A stretch of 43,775 nucleotides of DNA from Syntrophobacteraceae bacterium. GTDB lineage: Bacteria > Desulfobacterota > Syntrophobacteria > Syntrophobacterales > Syntrophobacteraceae. Below are positions 25,632 to 33,700 of the stretch, piece after piece; the first letter of the stretch is position 1, and every line of letters starts with the position of its first letter. Where the stretch lies: contig PXBG01000050.1 in NCBI GenBank assembly GCA_003566995.1, positions 1-43,775 on the forward strand, in the 5' to 3' direction. The position numbers and the translations under genes were made by a program. The notes under the pieces were generated by a model, which saw only the letters and a list, made by a program, of their open reading frames with translations, did not search any database and was not told the origin of the DNA.

Positions 25632-26633
25632 TCAAGACCTTTTGACCGCATCGAGAAAAGGCATCATGGCCCGAAGGCGCTCGCCCACCTCCTCGATTTG
25701 CAGTTGCTTTTCCATTTCCCGCCTTGCCTTGAACATGGGCCGACCCGCCTGGTTCTCGAGAATCCAGTCTCGGGCGAATTCTCCCGACTGGATTTCCTTG
25801 AGGATTTTTTCCATTTCCTTACGGGTTTCTTCCGTGATGATTCGGTTCCCCCGCGTGAGGTCCCCGTATTCGGCCGTGTCACTGATGGAGTATCTCATGT
25901 AGGCCAGACCGCCGCGGTAAATGAGGTCCACGATGAGCTTGAGCTCGTGCATGCACTCAAAGAAGGCGATTTCCGGCTGATACCCCTCTTTCACGAGGGT
26001 GTCGAAGCCCGCCTTGACCAGTTCGGAAACGCCGCCGCAAAGAACGCTCTGCTCCCCGAAAAGATCCGTTTCCGTCTCCTCCTTGAAGGTGGTTTTGAGC
26101 ACTCCCGCACGGGATGAACCTATTCCTTTGGCGTAAGCCAGGGCTGTCTGAAGAGCCTGCCCGCTGGCATCCTGGTGCACGGCGTAGAGGGCGGGCACAC
26201 CGGCGCCGCGCACATACTCGCTCCTCACGAGGTGTCCGGGCCCCTTGGGAGCCACCATGACCACATCCACGTCCGCAGGGGGGACGATCTGCCCGTAATG
26301 AACATTGAAACCGTGGGAAAAAAGAAGAGTCTTGCCCCCTTTCATGCATGGAGCCACATCGTTGTTGTACAAGGCGGCTTGAGCGTGATCGGGCGTGAGG
26401 ATCTGGATCACATCCGCAACTTCCGCTGCCTCCCTGGCGGATACGGGGCTGAAGCCATCTTCCACAGCCTTTTCATGATTGGCGGAACCGGGCCTCTGGC
26501 CCACCACCACCTCCAGGCCACTGTCGCGAAGATTTTGAGCTTGAGCGTGGCCCTGGCTTCCATAGCCGATGACCGCCACCTTTTTTCCCTTGAGCACATT
26601 CAAATCCGCATCCGCATCGTAATAGATCTGCAT
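25632..26633 (-). CDS. ilvC: IlvC, ketol-acid reductoisomerase
   Basis: Converts 2-acetolactate or aceto-hydroxybutyrate to the dihydroxy acid with NADPH and Mg2+. Class I length of 333 residues. It shows [35 protein letters not shown] and [19 protein letters not shown]. The ATG at 26633 has AAGG a few bases upstream; open frame continues to 26768 without family support. It lies 16 nt after ilvH. ilvD, the next pathway gene, is not in the window. Confidence 0.96.
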   Translation of the reverse strand: MQIYYDADADLNVLKGKKVAVIGYGSQGHAQAQNLRDSGLEVVVGQRPGSANHEKAVEDGFSPVSAREAAEVADVIQILTPDHAQAALYNNDVAPCMKGGKTLLFSHGFNVHYGQIVPPADVDVVMVAPKGPGHLVRSEYVRGAGVPALYAVHQDASGQALQTALAYAKGIGSSRAGVLKTTFKEETETDLFGEQSVLCGGVSELVKAGFDTLVKEGYQPEIAFFECMHELKLIVDLIYRGGLAYMRYSISDTAEYGDLTRGNRIITEETRKEMEKILKEIQSGEFARDWILENQAGRPMFKARREMEKQLQIEEVGERLRAMMPFLDAVKRS

Positions 26634-26649
26634 TGAACCTTCTCCCCTT

Positions 26650-27153
26650 CTAGTGCTTTTTGCTCCTTGCCAGAGCAGCCTTGCCCGTTCGGGCCACTTC
26701 CACGATTCCAACTTGCTCCAACAGCTCCATGATGGCGCCGATCTTGCTATCGTTGCCCGTGACCTCAAGGGTGTAGAAGTGAGGACTCACATCCACCACC
26801 TTGGCCCGGAAGATGTCGGCGATGCGCAGCACTTCCGCCCGGGTTCGCTCTTCAGCACGCACCTTGATGAGCACCATCTCCCGATCGACGAAGTCCGTTT
26901 CACTGAAGTCAAAAACTTTCAGCACATCAATGAGCTTATTGAGCTGCTTCACGATCTGCGACAAAATATGCTGGTCTCCGGTGGTGACCAGTGTGATTCG
27001 GGTGATGCCCGGTTCATTGGTTTCGGCCGCCGTGATGTTTTCAATGTTGAAACTTCTGCCGCTGAACAGCCCCACCACTCTCGCCAGCACACCCGGCCGA
27101 TTCTGGACCAGGATTCCAATCGTGTGTCTCTGCTTACTGTCATGACTTTCCAT
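26650..27153 (-). CDS. ilvH: Acetolactate synthase small subunit (first copy)
   Basis: Regulatory subunit that activates the large subunit and binds valine through its ACT domain. 167 residues: ACT domain at the start ([33 protein letters not shown]) and the second regulatory domain with [26 protein letters not shown] before the ATG at 27153 supports the start; the ilvB stop is 14 nt upstream. It is paired with the large subunit gene just before it, and has a paralog at 29227. Confidence 0.95.
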   Translation of the reverse strand: MESHDSKQRHTIGILVQNRPGVLARVVGLFSGRSFNIENITAAETNEPGITRITLVTTGDQHILSQIVKQLNKLIDVLKVFDFSETDFVDREMVLIKVRAEERTRAEVLRIADIFRAKVVDVSPHFYTLEVTGNDSKIGAIMELLEQVGIVEVARTGKAALARSKKH

Positions 27154-27167
27154 GTGATCTCCCCAAC

Positions 27168-28895
27168 TCAAACCAGCAACATTTCAGAGATGGACTTCCC
27201 TGCCGGCACCATGGGGTAAACCCCTTCATCAGGTTCCACCACAAAATCCATGAGAACGGGTTTGTTCACGGAAAAAGCCTCCCGCAGCACCGGCTCCACT
27301 TCCGAGGGTTTCGTGGCCCTGAGCCCCACCGCTCCGTAGGCCTCCGCCAATTTGACAAAGTCGGGGGAGGCATCATCCAGGCAGGTGCCGCAATAGTTTT
27401 TTTGATAAAAGAGTTCCTGCCACTGCCGGACCATTCCCAGGAAACGATTGTTGAGGATGGCGACTTTGACGGGCAGACAGTTGCAGACAGCGGCCATGAG
27501 TTCCTGAATGTTCATCTGGATGCTGCCATCTCCTGCAATGTTCACCACGAGCCGCTCGGGAAAGGCCACCTGAGCCCCGATGGCGGCGGGAAGGCCGTAA
27601 CCCATGGTGCCCAGTCCTCCAGAAGAGAGGAAAGAGCGGGGATGGACAAAATGGTAGTATTGAGCGGCCCACATCTGGTTCTGCCCCACCTCGGTGGCGA
27701 TGATCGCTTCACCCCTGGAGATTCTGTAAATGCTTTCCACCACAAACTGGGGCTTGATCACGTCCTCCCCCTGGACGTAACGAAGGGGATAGGTTTCCCT
27801 CCAGTTGTGAATCTGCTCCAGCCAGGGCGTCCGCTGATCCTGAAGGTTTTCGATGGGTTCCGCCTGGGACATGTCTATCAGCTTGGAAAGAGCGTTCCTG
27901 CAGTCCCCCACGATGGGAATGTCCACTTCAATGTTTTTGCTGATGCTCGTGGGGTCAATGTCGATATGAATGATCTTGGCCTTGGGTGCGAACCCGCTCA
28001 CCTTTCCCGTGACGCGATCATCAAAGCGGGCGCCCACAGCGATGAGCACATCCGCGTGGGACACGGCCATGTTGGCGCGATAGGTGCCGTGCATGCCCAG
28101 CATGCCCAGCCAGAGGGGATGAAGCTCCACCCCCCCTTCAGCTTCAGGCCTGGCCACTGCCGCAGGAAAAGACCCCAAACCCATGAGGGTCGACGTGACG
28201 GGAATCTGGTTCATTTCTGCAAAGCGCAAGAGTTCTTCCGTGGCACTGGCGTGAATGACGCCACCTCCCACGTAGAGAACGGGATGACGGGCTTTTTTGA
28301 TGAACTGATAGGCCCTTCGTATCTGCCCCGTGTGAGCCTCTGTGGTGGGCCGATAGCCGGGAAGGTCGATCCGTTTGGGATACCTGAACTCGGCGTAAGC
28401 CTGGATCACGTCCTTGGGAAGATCCACCACAACCGGACCCGGACGCCCCGTTCGCGCCAGATAAAAAGCCTCCTTGATGACCCGGGGGATGTCATGGACA
28501 TCCCTCACCAGGTAGCTGTGCTTGGTGCAGGGACGTGTGATCCCGATGATGTCCACCTCCTGAAAGGCATCATCACCGATCATGGCCGTGGGAACCTGCC
28601 CCGTAAAAACCACCATGGGCACAGAATCCATGTAAGCGGTGGCCACTCCTGTGACGGTGTTGGTGGCACCCGGCCCCGAGGTCACCAGGCAAACCCCCAC
28701 GCGACCCGTGGCCCTGGCGTAGCCATCAGCCATGTGAGCGGCCCCCTGTTCATGTCGAACCAAAATGTGCCTCACATCGGCCCGGGACATTTCATCATAG
28801 ATGTCCAGAATGGACCCTCCCGGAAAACCGAAAATCACTTCCACGCCCTCGCGCTTGAGGCACTCAAAAAAAATCTGTGCTCCCTTCAGCTTCAT
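27168..28895 (-). CDS. ilvB: Acetolactate synthase large subunit (first copy)
   Basis: Thiamine-diphosphate enzyme that makes 2-acetolactate or 2-aceto-2-hydroxybutyrate, the first common step of valine, leucine and isoleucine synthesis. 575 residues. It shows FGFPGGSILDIYDEM, the catalytic glutamate in VRHEQGAAHMADGYARATG, TSGPGATN and the cofactor motif AGDGSIQMNIQEL. The ATG at 28895 has AAGGGG 9 nt upstream; a GTG just before is less likely. It heads the minus-strand ilv-psd-pssA-leu-asd series and faces a second copy across a 330-nt gap. Confidence 0.95.
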   Translation of the reverse strand: MKLKGAQIFFECLKREGVEVIFGFPGGSILDIYDEMSRADVRHILVRHEQGAAHMADGYARATGRVGVCLVTSGPGATNTVTGVATAYMDSVPMVVFTGQVPTAMIGDDAFQEVDIIGITRPCTKHSYLVRDVHDIPRVIKEAFYLARTGRPGPVVVDLPKDVIQAYAEFRYPKRIDLPGYRPTTEAHTGQIRRAYQFIKKARHPVLYVGGGVIHASATEELLRFAEMNQIPVTSTLMGLGSFPAAVARPEAEGGVELHPLWLGMLGMHGTYRANMAVSHADVLIAVGARFDDRVTGKVSGFAPKAKIIHIDIDPTSISKNIEVDIPIVGDCRNALSKLIDMSQAEPIENLQDQRTPWLEQIHNWRETYPLRYVQGEDVIKPQFVVESIYRISRGEAIIATEVGQNQMWAAQYYHFVHPRSFLSSGGLGTMGYGLPAAIGAQVAFPERLVVNIAGDGSIQMNIQELMAAVCNCLPVKVAILNNRFLGMVRQWQELFYQKNYCGTCLDDASPDFVKLAEAYGAVGLRATKPSEVEPVLREAFSVNKPVLMDFVVEPDEGVYPMVPAGKSISEMLLV

Positions 28896-28986
28896 CACTC
28901 AAAGCCCCTTGTTGTCTGAAAATGCAAGGCTGGCAAGACCATGACCCCCGCCTGATTTTGCCCTTTCAGAAGAAAATGAAAGCGCA

Positions 28987-29015
28987 ATTCTAGAGAAAAC
29001 TGAAACAACTGTCAA
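28987..29015 (-). promoter_or_regulatory. Near-consensus promoter of ilvB-ilvH-ilvC series
   Basis: On the minus strand a perfect TTGACA (29015-29010) and TAGAAT (28992-28987, five of six) are exactly 17 nt apart. The start near 28980 gives an 85-nt leader to ilvB. This is the best promoter match I found in the window. Confidence 0.75.
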
Positions 29016-29128
29016 CGCGCCGAAATAAATAAAAATTTCAAAAACCTCGTGACACGGATCGGGATCACTGTCCTCTGAATCTTTCAAGCACCTTCACCTG
29101 CGCCCTTCCCTTACCGGTCAGCTCACAA

Positions 29129-29157
29129 TTGCAAACTGATGTTCCATCATATACAAT
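29129..29157 (+). promoter_or_regulatory. Promoter of second acetolactate synthase operon
   Basis: TTGCAA (29129-29134, four of six) and TACAAT (29152-29157, five of six) are 17 nt apart. The start near 29164 gives a leader of about 63 nt with AGGAGG before the ATG at 29227. Confidence 0.6.
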
Positions 29158-29226
29158 TTAATTTTTCACAAAGACAAAGACATTTTCTGCAAAGAAAAAG
29201 AAAGGTCAGGAGGCTTCAAAAACACC

Positions 29227-29739
29227 ATGAGACACACTCTCGCTGTTCTGGTGGAAAACAATCCGGGTGTTCTCGCCCGTGTGGCCGGACTGTTCAGCCG
29301 GCGGGGCTTCAACATTGAAAGCCTCACCGTGGGCCGCACCGAATCTCACGATGTCTCGAGAATGACCATTGTGGTGGACGGGGACGATCAGCTCATCGAG
29401 CAGGTGAGCAAGCAACTGCACAAACTCATCGACGTCATCAAGGTCCGTGACATCACCGCTGAGGAACACGTGGACAGAGACCTGGTCATGGTGAAGGTGA
29501 ACGCCGATCCCAATCAGCGTGTCGAAATCATGAACATGGCCGAAGTTTTCCGCGCACGCGTGGTGGACCTGGCAGGAAAGACGATCACCTTTGAATGCAC
29601 GGGGAACGAGGGCAAAATCACTGCCTTTGAGGAATCCCTTCGTCCCTACGGTATTCGCGAACTGGTTCGTACGGGCAAAGTGGCCATGCTGCGAGGATCG
29701 AGACTGCCCGGTGCCGGTGGAAGCTGGTCCGCCGAGTGA
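29227..29739 (+). CDS. ilvN: Acetolactate synthase small subunit (second copy)
   Basis: 170 residues with the same two-domain layout as the minus-strand copy: ACT domain (TLAVLVENNPGVLARVAGLF, RGFNIESLTVGRTE) and the second domain with VDRDLVMVKVNADPNQRVEI. AGGAGG lies 13 nt before the ATG, a rather long spacing. It precedes its large subunit gene, the reverse of the first copy, so the two loci are not a simple local duplication. The C-terminus (GSRLPGAGGSWSAE) is longer than usual. Confidence 0.94.
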   Translation: MRHTLAVLVENNPGVLARVAGLFSRRGFNIESLTVGRTESHDVSRMTIVVDGDDQLIEQVSKQLHKLIDVIKVRDITAEEHVDRDLVMVKVNADPNQRVEIMNMAEVFRARVVDLAGKTITFECTGNEGKITAFEESLRPYGIRELVRTGKVAMLRGSRLPGAGGSWSAE

Positions 29740-29806
29740 GACGGAATCATTCAGGAAGGCCTTTCTGCAGGTGAATTCCCGTGAAACACATTCCAGGAAT
29801 TGACCA

Positions 29807-29837
29807 GGCCCTTTTTTCCCGAAAGGGGGTGAGGGCC
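29807..29837 (+). other. Hairpin between ilvN and ilvB second copies
   Basis: GGCCCT (29807-29812) can pair with AGGGCC (29832-29837), with an inner CCC/GGG closed by a GAAA loop. No T run follows, so it is not a standard terminator. It lies in the 158-nt gap and might adjust the subunit ratio by processing or attenuation. Confidence 0.4.
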
Positions 29838-29897
29838 ATTGAAATGCCACAGAACATGAGATCGCATGCCTCATAGAAAAAAAAGCACCATGGGGCC

Positions 29898-31583
29898 ATG
29901 AGTGGAGGAGCTGCCTTGCAGATCAAATTAGCGGAAGCACTGGTGCAGTGTCTCGAAAAGGAAAAGGTGGAGGTGGTTTTCGGCTACCCCGGTGGAGCCA
30001 TTCTTCCCGTTTACGATGCCCTTTATAATTCCACAAAAGTCAGGCACATCCTGGTTCGCCATGAACAGGGGGCCGCCCATGCCGCCGACGGCTATGCCCG
30101 CGTCACGGGCAAGACAGGGGTGTGCATGGCCACGTCAGGACCTGGCGCCACCAACCTCCTGACGGGAATCGCCAACGCCTACATGGACTCCATTCCCATG
30201 GTCATCTTCACGGGCCAGGTTCCCACCATTCAAATCGGAACGGACGCCTTTCAGGAGGTGGACATCACGGGGATCACCATGCCCGTCACCAAGCACAACT
30301 ACCTGGTGAAGGACCCTCGAAAACTGCCCGAAATCGTACACAACGCCTTTCACATCGCATCCACAGGAAGACCGGGCCCCGTCCTCATCGATCTCCCCCG
30401 TGACATTGTCTCCCAGACCATCCAATTCACGGACTCGGGCCCCATGCCATTGCGCGGCTACCGCCCCACCTACCGGGGCCACTCCTTCAAGATTCAGGAA
30501 GTGGCCAAAATGATCAAGAGCAGCAAAAGGCCGGTCATTTACGCGGGAGGTGGCGTGTTGAGTTCGGGAGCCCAGGATGAGCTGCTGGAACTGGCGGAAC
30601 TCATTTCCGCACCCGTCACCAACACCTTCATGGGACTTTCAGGCTTTCCGGGCGAGCACCCTCTTTTCCTCGGCATGCTGGGTCTCCATGGCACACGATA
30701 CGCCAACCTGGCCGTGACCGAATGCGACCTCCTCATTGCCCTGGGAGCCCGCTTCGACGACCGCGTCACCATGAAACTCAAGGAGTTCGCCCCAAAGGCC
30801 TCCGTGGTGCACATCGACATCGACCCTGCGGAAATCGGCAAATTGGTGAACACACACGTTCCACTCGTGGGAGATGTGAAAACGGTCCTCAAAGCGCTGC
30901 TTCCCCTGCTGGAAAAGGAAGACCGCACTCCCTGGCTCCACCGAATCCATGAAATCAAGGAAGAGCACCCCCTCACCTACCGCCGGAACGGAACACTCAA
31001 GCCCCAGTTCATCATTGAACAAATCTGCAGACTCACAGGGGGTGAAGCCATCGTGGTCACAGACGTGGGGCAGCACCAGATGTGGGTGGCTCAGTTCTAC
31101 AAGTTTCACCGTCCGGGCATGCTCGTGTCATCGGGGGGCCTGGGATGCATGGGGTTCGGACTCCCCGCAGCCATTGGGGCAAAAACGGGGCGCCCGGAAA
31201 GGCCGACCATCCTGGTCACGGGGGACGGGAGTTTCCAGATGACCATGCAGGAACTGGGAACCATGATGGAGCAAGGCCTTGACATCAAGATCGTGATCCT
31301 CAACAACCAGGCTCTCGGAATGGTGCGTCAGCTCCAGCAGTTCTACTGCGAAGGACGCTACATGGCGACCAATTTTCAGTTTCACCCCGACTTCTGCCAG
31401 CTGGCCAAAGCCTATGGCATTCCCGCCTACTCGTGGAACAGGGAGGAGGATGTCCTGCAAGCCCTGCCCCAGGTTCTTGCCACTCGGGGACCAGCCATCA
31501 TGAACTGCATCATTCCCGTGGAAGAAAACGTGACCCCCATGGTGATGTCAGGCAAAGGAATACATGAAGCCATCGAATGCTAA
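29898..31583 (+). CDS. ilvB: Acetolactate synthase large subunit (second copy)
   Basis: 561 residues, full thiamine-diphosphate enzyme: FGYPGGAILPVYDALY, VRHEQGAAHAADGYARVTG with the catalytic glutamate, TSGPGATNLLTGIANAYMDS and TGDGSFQMTMQELGTM. It lacks the ARPEAEGGVEL insertion found in the first copy. Two starts are possible: ATG at 29898 without a good ribosome-binding site, and TTG at 29916 with GGAGG 7 nt upstream. The TTG may be the true start and would remove six residues. It overlaps the next gene by 20 nt. Confidence 0.94.
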   Translation: MSGGAALQIKLAEALVQCLEKEKVEVVFGYPGGAILPVYDALYNSTKVRHILVRHEQGAAHAADGYARVTGKTGVCMATSGPGATNLLTGIANAYMDSIPMVIFTGQVPTIQIGTDAFQEVDITGITMPVTKHNYLVKDPRKLPEIVHNAFHIASTGRPGPVLIDLPRDIVSQTIQFTDSGPMPLRGYRPTYRGHSFKIQEVAKMIKSSKRPVIYAGGGVLSSGAQDELLELAELISAPVTNTFMGLSGFPGEHPLFLGMLGLHGTRYANLAVTECDLLIALGARFDDRVTMKLKEFAPKASVVHIDIDPAEIGKLVNTHVPLVGDVKTVLKALLPLLEKEDRTPWLHRIHEIKEEHPLTYRRNGTLKPQFIIEQICRLTGGEAIVVTDVGQHQMWVAQFYKFHRPGMLVSSGGLGCMGFGLPAAIGAKTGRPERPTILVTGDGSFQMTMQELGTMMEQGLDIKIVILNNQALGMVRQLQQFYCEGRYMATNFQFHPDFCQLAKAYGIPAYSWNREEDVLQALPQVLATRGPAIMNCIIPVEENVTPMVMSGKGIHEAIEC

Positions 31584-32232
31584 GGCACAAACACAATCTC
31601 CCCCGCAAAACAAAAAAGGGGAAGAAAAAGACCTTCCCCTGAAGAATGTGGTCAATTTTTTCTTCGAAATGGGCATGCTCAAAAAAACGCCGCGGTCGGG
31701 TTTCCAGTTTCTCGGAAGCGGCAAGGAGTCCGTTGCCGACCATTCCTTTCGGGTGGCCCTCATCGGCTACACCATGGCACAACTGTGCCCTCATGTGGAT
31801 CCCTACAAGGTGTTGTCCCTGTGCCTCTTTCACGATGTCCCCGAAACAAGGACGGGAGACATGAATTATGTGAACAAACGTTACGTGGACGTGCGGGAAA
31901 CTGAGGCCATCGAAGATCTCGCCCGGTCCCTGCCTTTCGGGCATGAGTACAAAGAACTCATGAGGGAATACAGGGAGAACAAAACGGAAGAGGCCCGGCT
32001 GGTTCACGATGCGGACCAGCTGGACCTCATTTTGGAACTGAAAGAACAGAACGATCTGGGAAACCATTACGCTCGAAAGTGGATCCACTTCGCTCTCAAG
32101 CGCCTTCAGACTGATACGGGCAGAAAAATGGCCGCCCAGATCACTCGAACCGATTCCACGGCATGGTGGTTTGAAGGAAACGACCACTGGTGGTCCCCCA
32201 ACCAGCCGGAGGACGATTCGGAACGATCCTGA
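31564..32232 (+). CDS. HD-domain phosphohydrolase, YfbR/HDDC2-like
   Basis: 222 residues with the metal-binding histidines and aspartates of the HD family: VADHSFRVALIGY (His), LFHDVPETRTGD (His-Asp) and LVHDADQLDLILEL (Asp). Relatives are 5'-deoxynucleotidases or related phosphohydrolases; the substrate here is inferred only. The first 25 residues are polar and probably disordered, and the C-terminus is rich in tryptophan. It starts inside the end of ilvB, so it is translated from the same message. Confidence 0.85.
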   Translation: MKPSNAKAQTQSPPQNKKGEEKDLPLKNVVNFFFEMGMLKKTPRSGFQFLGSGKESVADHSFRVALIGYTMAQLCPHVDPYKVLSLCLFHDVPETRTGDMNYVNKRYVDVRETEAIEDLARSLPFGHEYKELMREYRENKTEEARLVHDADQLDLILELKEQNDLGNHYARKWIHFALKRLQTDTGRKMAAQITRTDSTAWWFEGNDHWWSPNQPEDDSERS

Positions 32233-32343
32233 CGGGATTTTTCCAGGGGGGATCAGGTGAAGGGGGAGAAGTCCTTCCTTGGTTCAAATCCCTGCAGCCT
32301 GTTTTCAGCGCGGGAAACCATGCCCCTTCCCGGCCATCACCGT

Positions 32344-32730
32344 TCACTTTTGGGAGGGATCCTTCCTGCGGCGGTCCAGCAGGGACACCACCTTCTTTTT
32401 TTCGCTCCCGGCGGGAGTTTCCGGGGAATCGCCTCCCTCTTCCCCCTGCCCACTCTCCTGAGGTGTGGGTTCCTCCTCCGGCGTCAAATCCTGTTCCCGG
32501 GGAGCAACCACCTTCTCCAGCCTCATGGGCTTGCCCCCCATGGTGAAACCCTCCCCGTCGATGTAAGGCCGGCGCAAGATCCAGGTGATGACCAGCAGGG
32601 GCACCTGAAGGACCAGCAGTTTGACCTGGTACCACTGAGGCTTCACATCGGGCACAATTTCTTCAATGCGTGCGAAAAAAGCGGGAGCATCTTCCACATG
32701 CACCAACACCACGTCACCCACATCCGTCAT
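32344..32730 (-). CDS. Conserved hypothetical protein, small soluble domain with acidic tail
   Basis: 128 residues, not assigned to a named family. The N-terminal part (VVLVHVEDAPAFFARIEEI, PQWYQVKLLVLQVPLLVITW) looks like a compact beta-rich domain that I believe recurs in Desulfobacterota as an uncharacterised protein; that memory needs a search. The last 50 residues are rich in Glu, Pro and Lys and probably unstructured. GAGG 9 nt before the ATG at 32730 supports the start over one at 32823. It is the last gene after hrpA and the Nudix-like gene. Confidence 0.65.
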   Translation of the reverse strand: MTDVGDVVLVHVEDAPAFFARIEEIVPDVKPQWYQVKLLVLQVPLLVITWILRRPYIDGEGFTMGGKPMRLEKVVAPREQDLTPEEEPTPQESGQGEEGGDSPETPAGSEKKKVVSLLDRRRKDPSQK

Positions 32731-32866
32731 GTCAGATTTCCTCGCATCAGGTGAAAACCTTTTCAGATCAAAGGTCCAGTTGGATTCATTCCTTTGGTGA
32801 GCCTGAGCATGCTCGAAACTCACCGCACACCCCCTCCGGCATTGTGCCCGTGGAGTGCGGACAATT

Positions 32867-33700
32867 TCAGCTTCTTCCGTTCATGTAGCATTCGTCCAGT
32901 GTTCCGGGAACCACGGGCACCCGATCCATGGAGGGGGGAACAAATCCAAAGACCTTGTCCAGGAAATAGGTCAGGATGTTGTAAGTCACTCCCCAGAGGA
33001 GTTCTTTCTCCTGGCCCTCCAGATGCACAAAGCAGGGGTAATCATTGGACTTTCCATGAAATTTTCTTTCCAGGTGTTCAGGCACATACAATCGATAGCG
33101 CACGTAGCGCTCCGAATCCAGCAAGGACCGGAGAGGTATGTGAACGAGCCTTTCTACTTCCCAGCTCAAAGTGAACCTGTTCTGCTTGTGAACCCAGACC
33201 ACCATGGGATGAATGATTCTTTTGAAAAGCAGCAGTTTCTGCGCGGGCAGGGGTCCCAGAAAACGAGTCCTCAGAGGGTTGAGCCGCATTTCTTCCCAGC
33301 TTTCCCTGAGCCCCGCCGCAAAGAGGAGGGACACCAGCCTGGCCGTTTGAGGCTCCCGCTTGCGGAACTCCCCCCAGTGAGGCCAGCGGACGAGGGGGCT
33401 GCCCGGCAGCATGAGGAGCCTGGCCAGGTAGGGATCCAGAGTCTTTTCCACCGTGCCCCCGGGACAGCACAGGTCTCCGGGTTGGGGAACAAGCTGAGAG
33501 CGTTTGTTCAGGATCACACAGGTTTCGGGAGCATGACCGTTTTCAAGGGATTCCATTCCAAGAATCAGGAGAACGCTGGATGAAATGATGCCCTTGCAAA
33601 GGTGAGCGGGAAAGAGAATTTCATCGCAGCAGTGGGTGTGGAGAACTCGAAGAACATGGGCCCTCAAAGAAGCGGGGTCATCCAGCAGACTCATATTCAT
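32867..33700 (-). CDS. Nudix-like hydrolase with split Nudix box
   Basis: 277 residues. PGDLCCPGGTVEKT, then AAGLRESWEEMRLNP, look like the two halves of a Nudix box: the GG and the RExxEE metal-binding part. About 36 extra residues separate them, and the usual Gly after EE is Arg. Among known families it is closest to CoA or other nucleoside-diphosphate pyrophosphatases. The substrate is unknown. The ATG at 33700 overlaps the hrpA stop as ATGA, with no ribosome-binding site, so the two are translationally coupled. An ATG at 33694 is the alternative. Confidence 0.72.
   Translation of the reverse strand: MNMSLLDDPASLRAHVLRVLHTHCCDEILFPAHLCKGIISSSVLLILGMESLENGHAPETCVILNKRSQLVPQPGDLCCPGGTVEKTLDPYLARLLMLPGSPLVRWPHWGEFRKREPQTARLVSLLFAAGLRESWEEMRLNPLRTRFLGPLPAQKLLLFKRIIHPMVVWVHKQNRFTLSWEVERLVHIPLRSLLDSERYVRYRLYVPEHLERKFHGKSNDYPCFVHLEGQEKELLWGVTYNILTYFLDKVFGFVPPSMDRVPVVPGTLDECYMNGRS

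Larger units (their letters stand above)
28896..29226. other. Divergent control region between two acetolactate synthase operons
   Basis: Gene-free stretch of about 330 nt holding outward-facing promoters at 28987-29015 (minus) and 29129-29157 (plus). The minus leader contains a possible 15-codon ORF (28942-28895) whose stop overlaps the ilvB ATG as TGATG. The region is AT-rich compared with the flanking genes. Confidence 0.7.

Noticed and set aside
27402..28919. Open frame of about 505 codons antisense to ilvB
   Set aside because: No motifs and no ribosome-binding site; ilvB on the other strand is certain.
28899..29087. Possible 62-codon ORF upstream of ilvB on the minus strand
   Set aside because: It spans the predicted promoter and start site, so most of it would not be transcribed.
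32281..32295. GGTTCAAATCC resembling a tRNA T-loop
   Set aside because: The flanking bases do not form a T-stem and no acceptor, D or anticodon arms are present.
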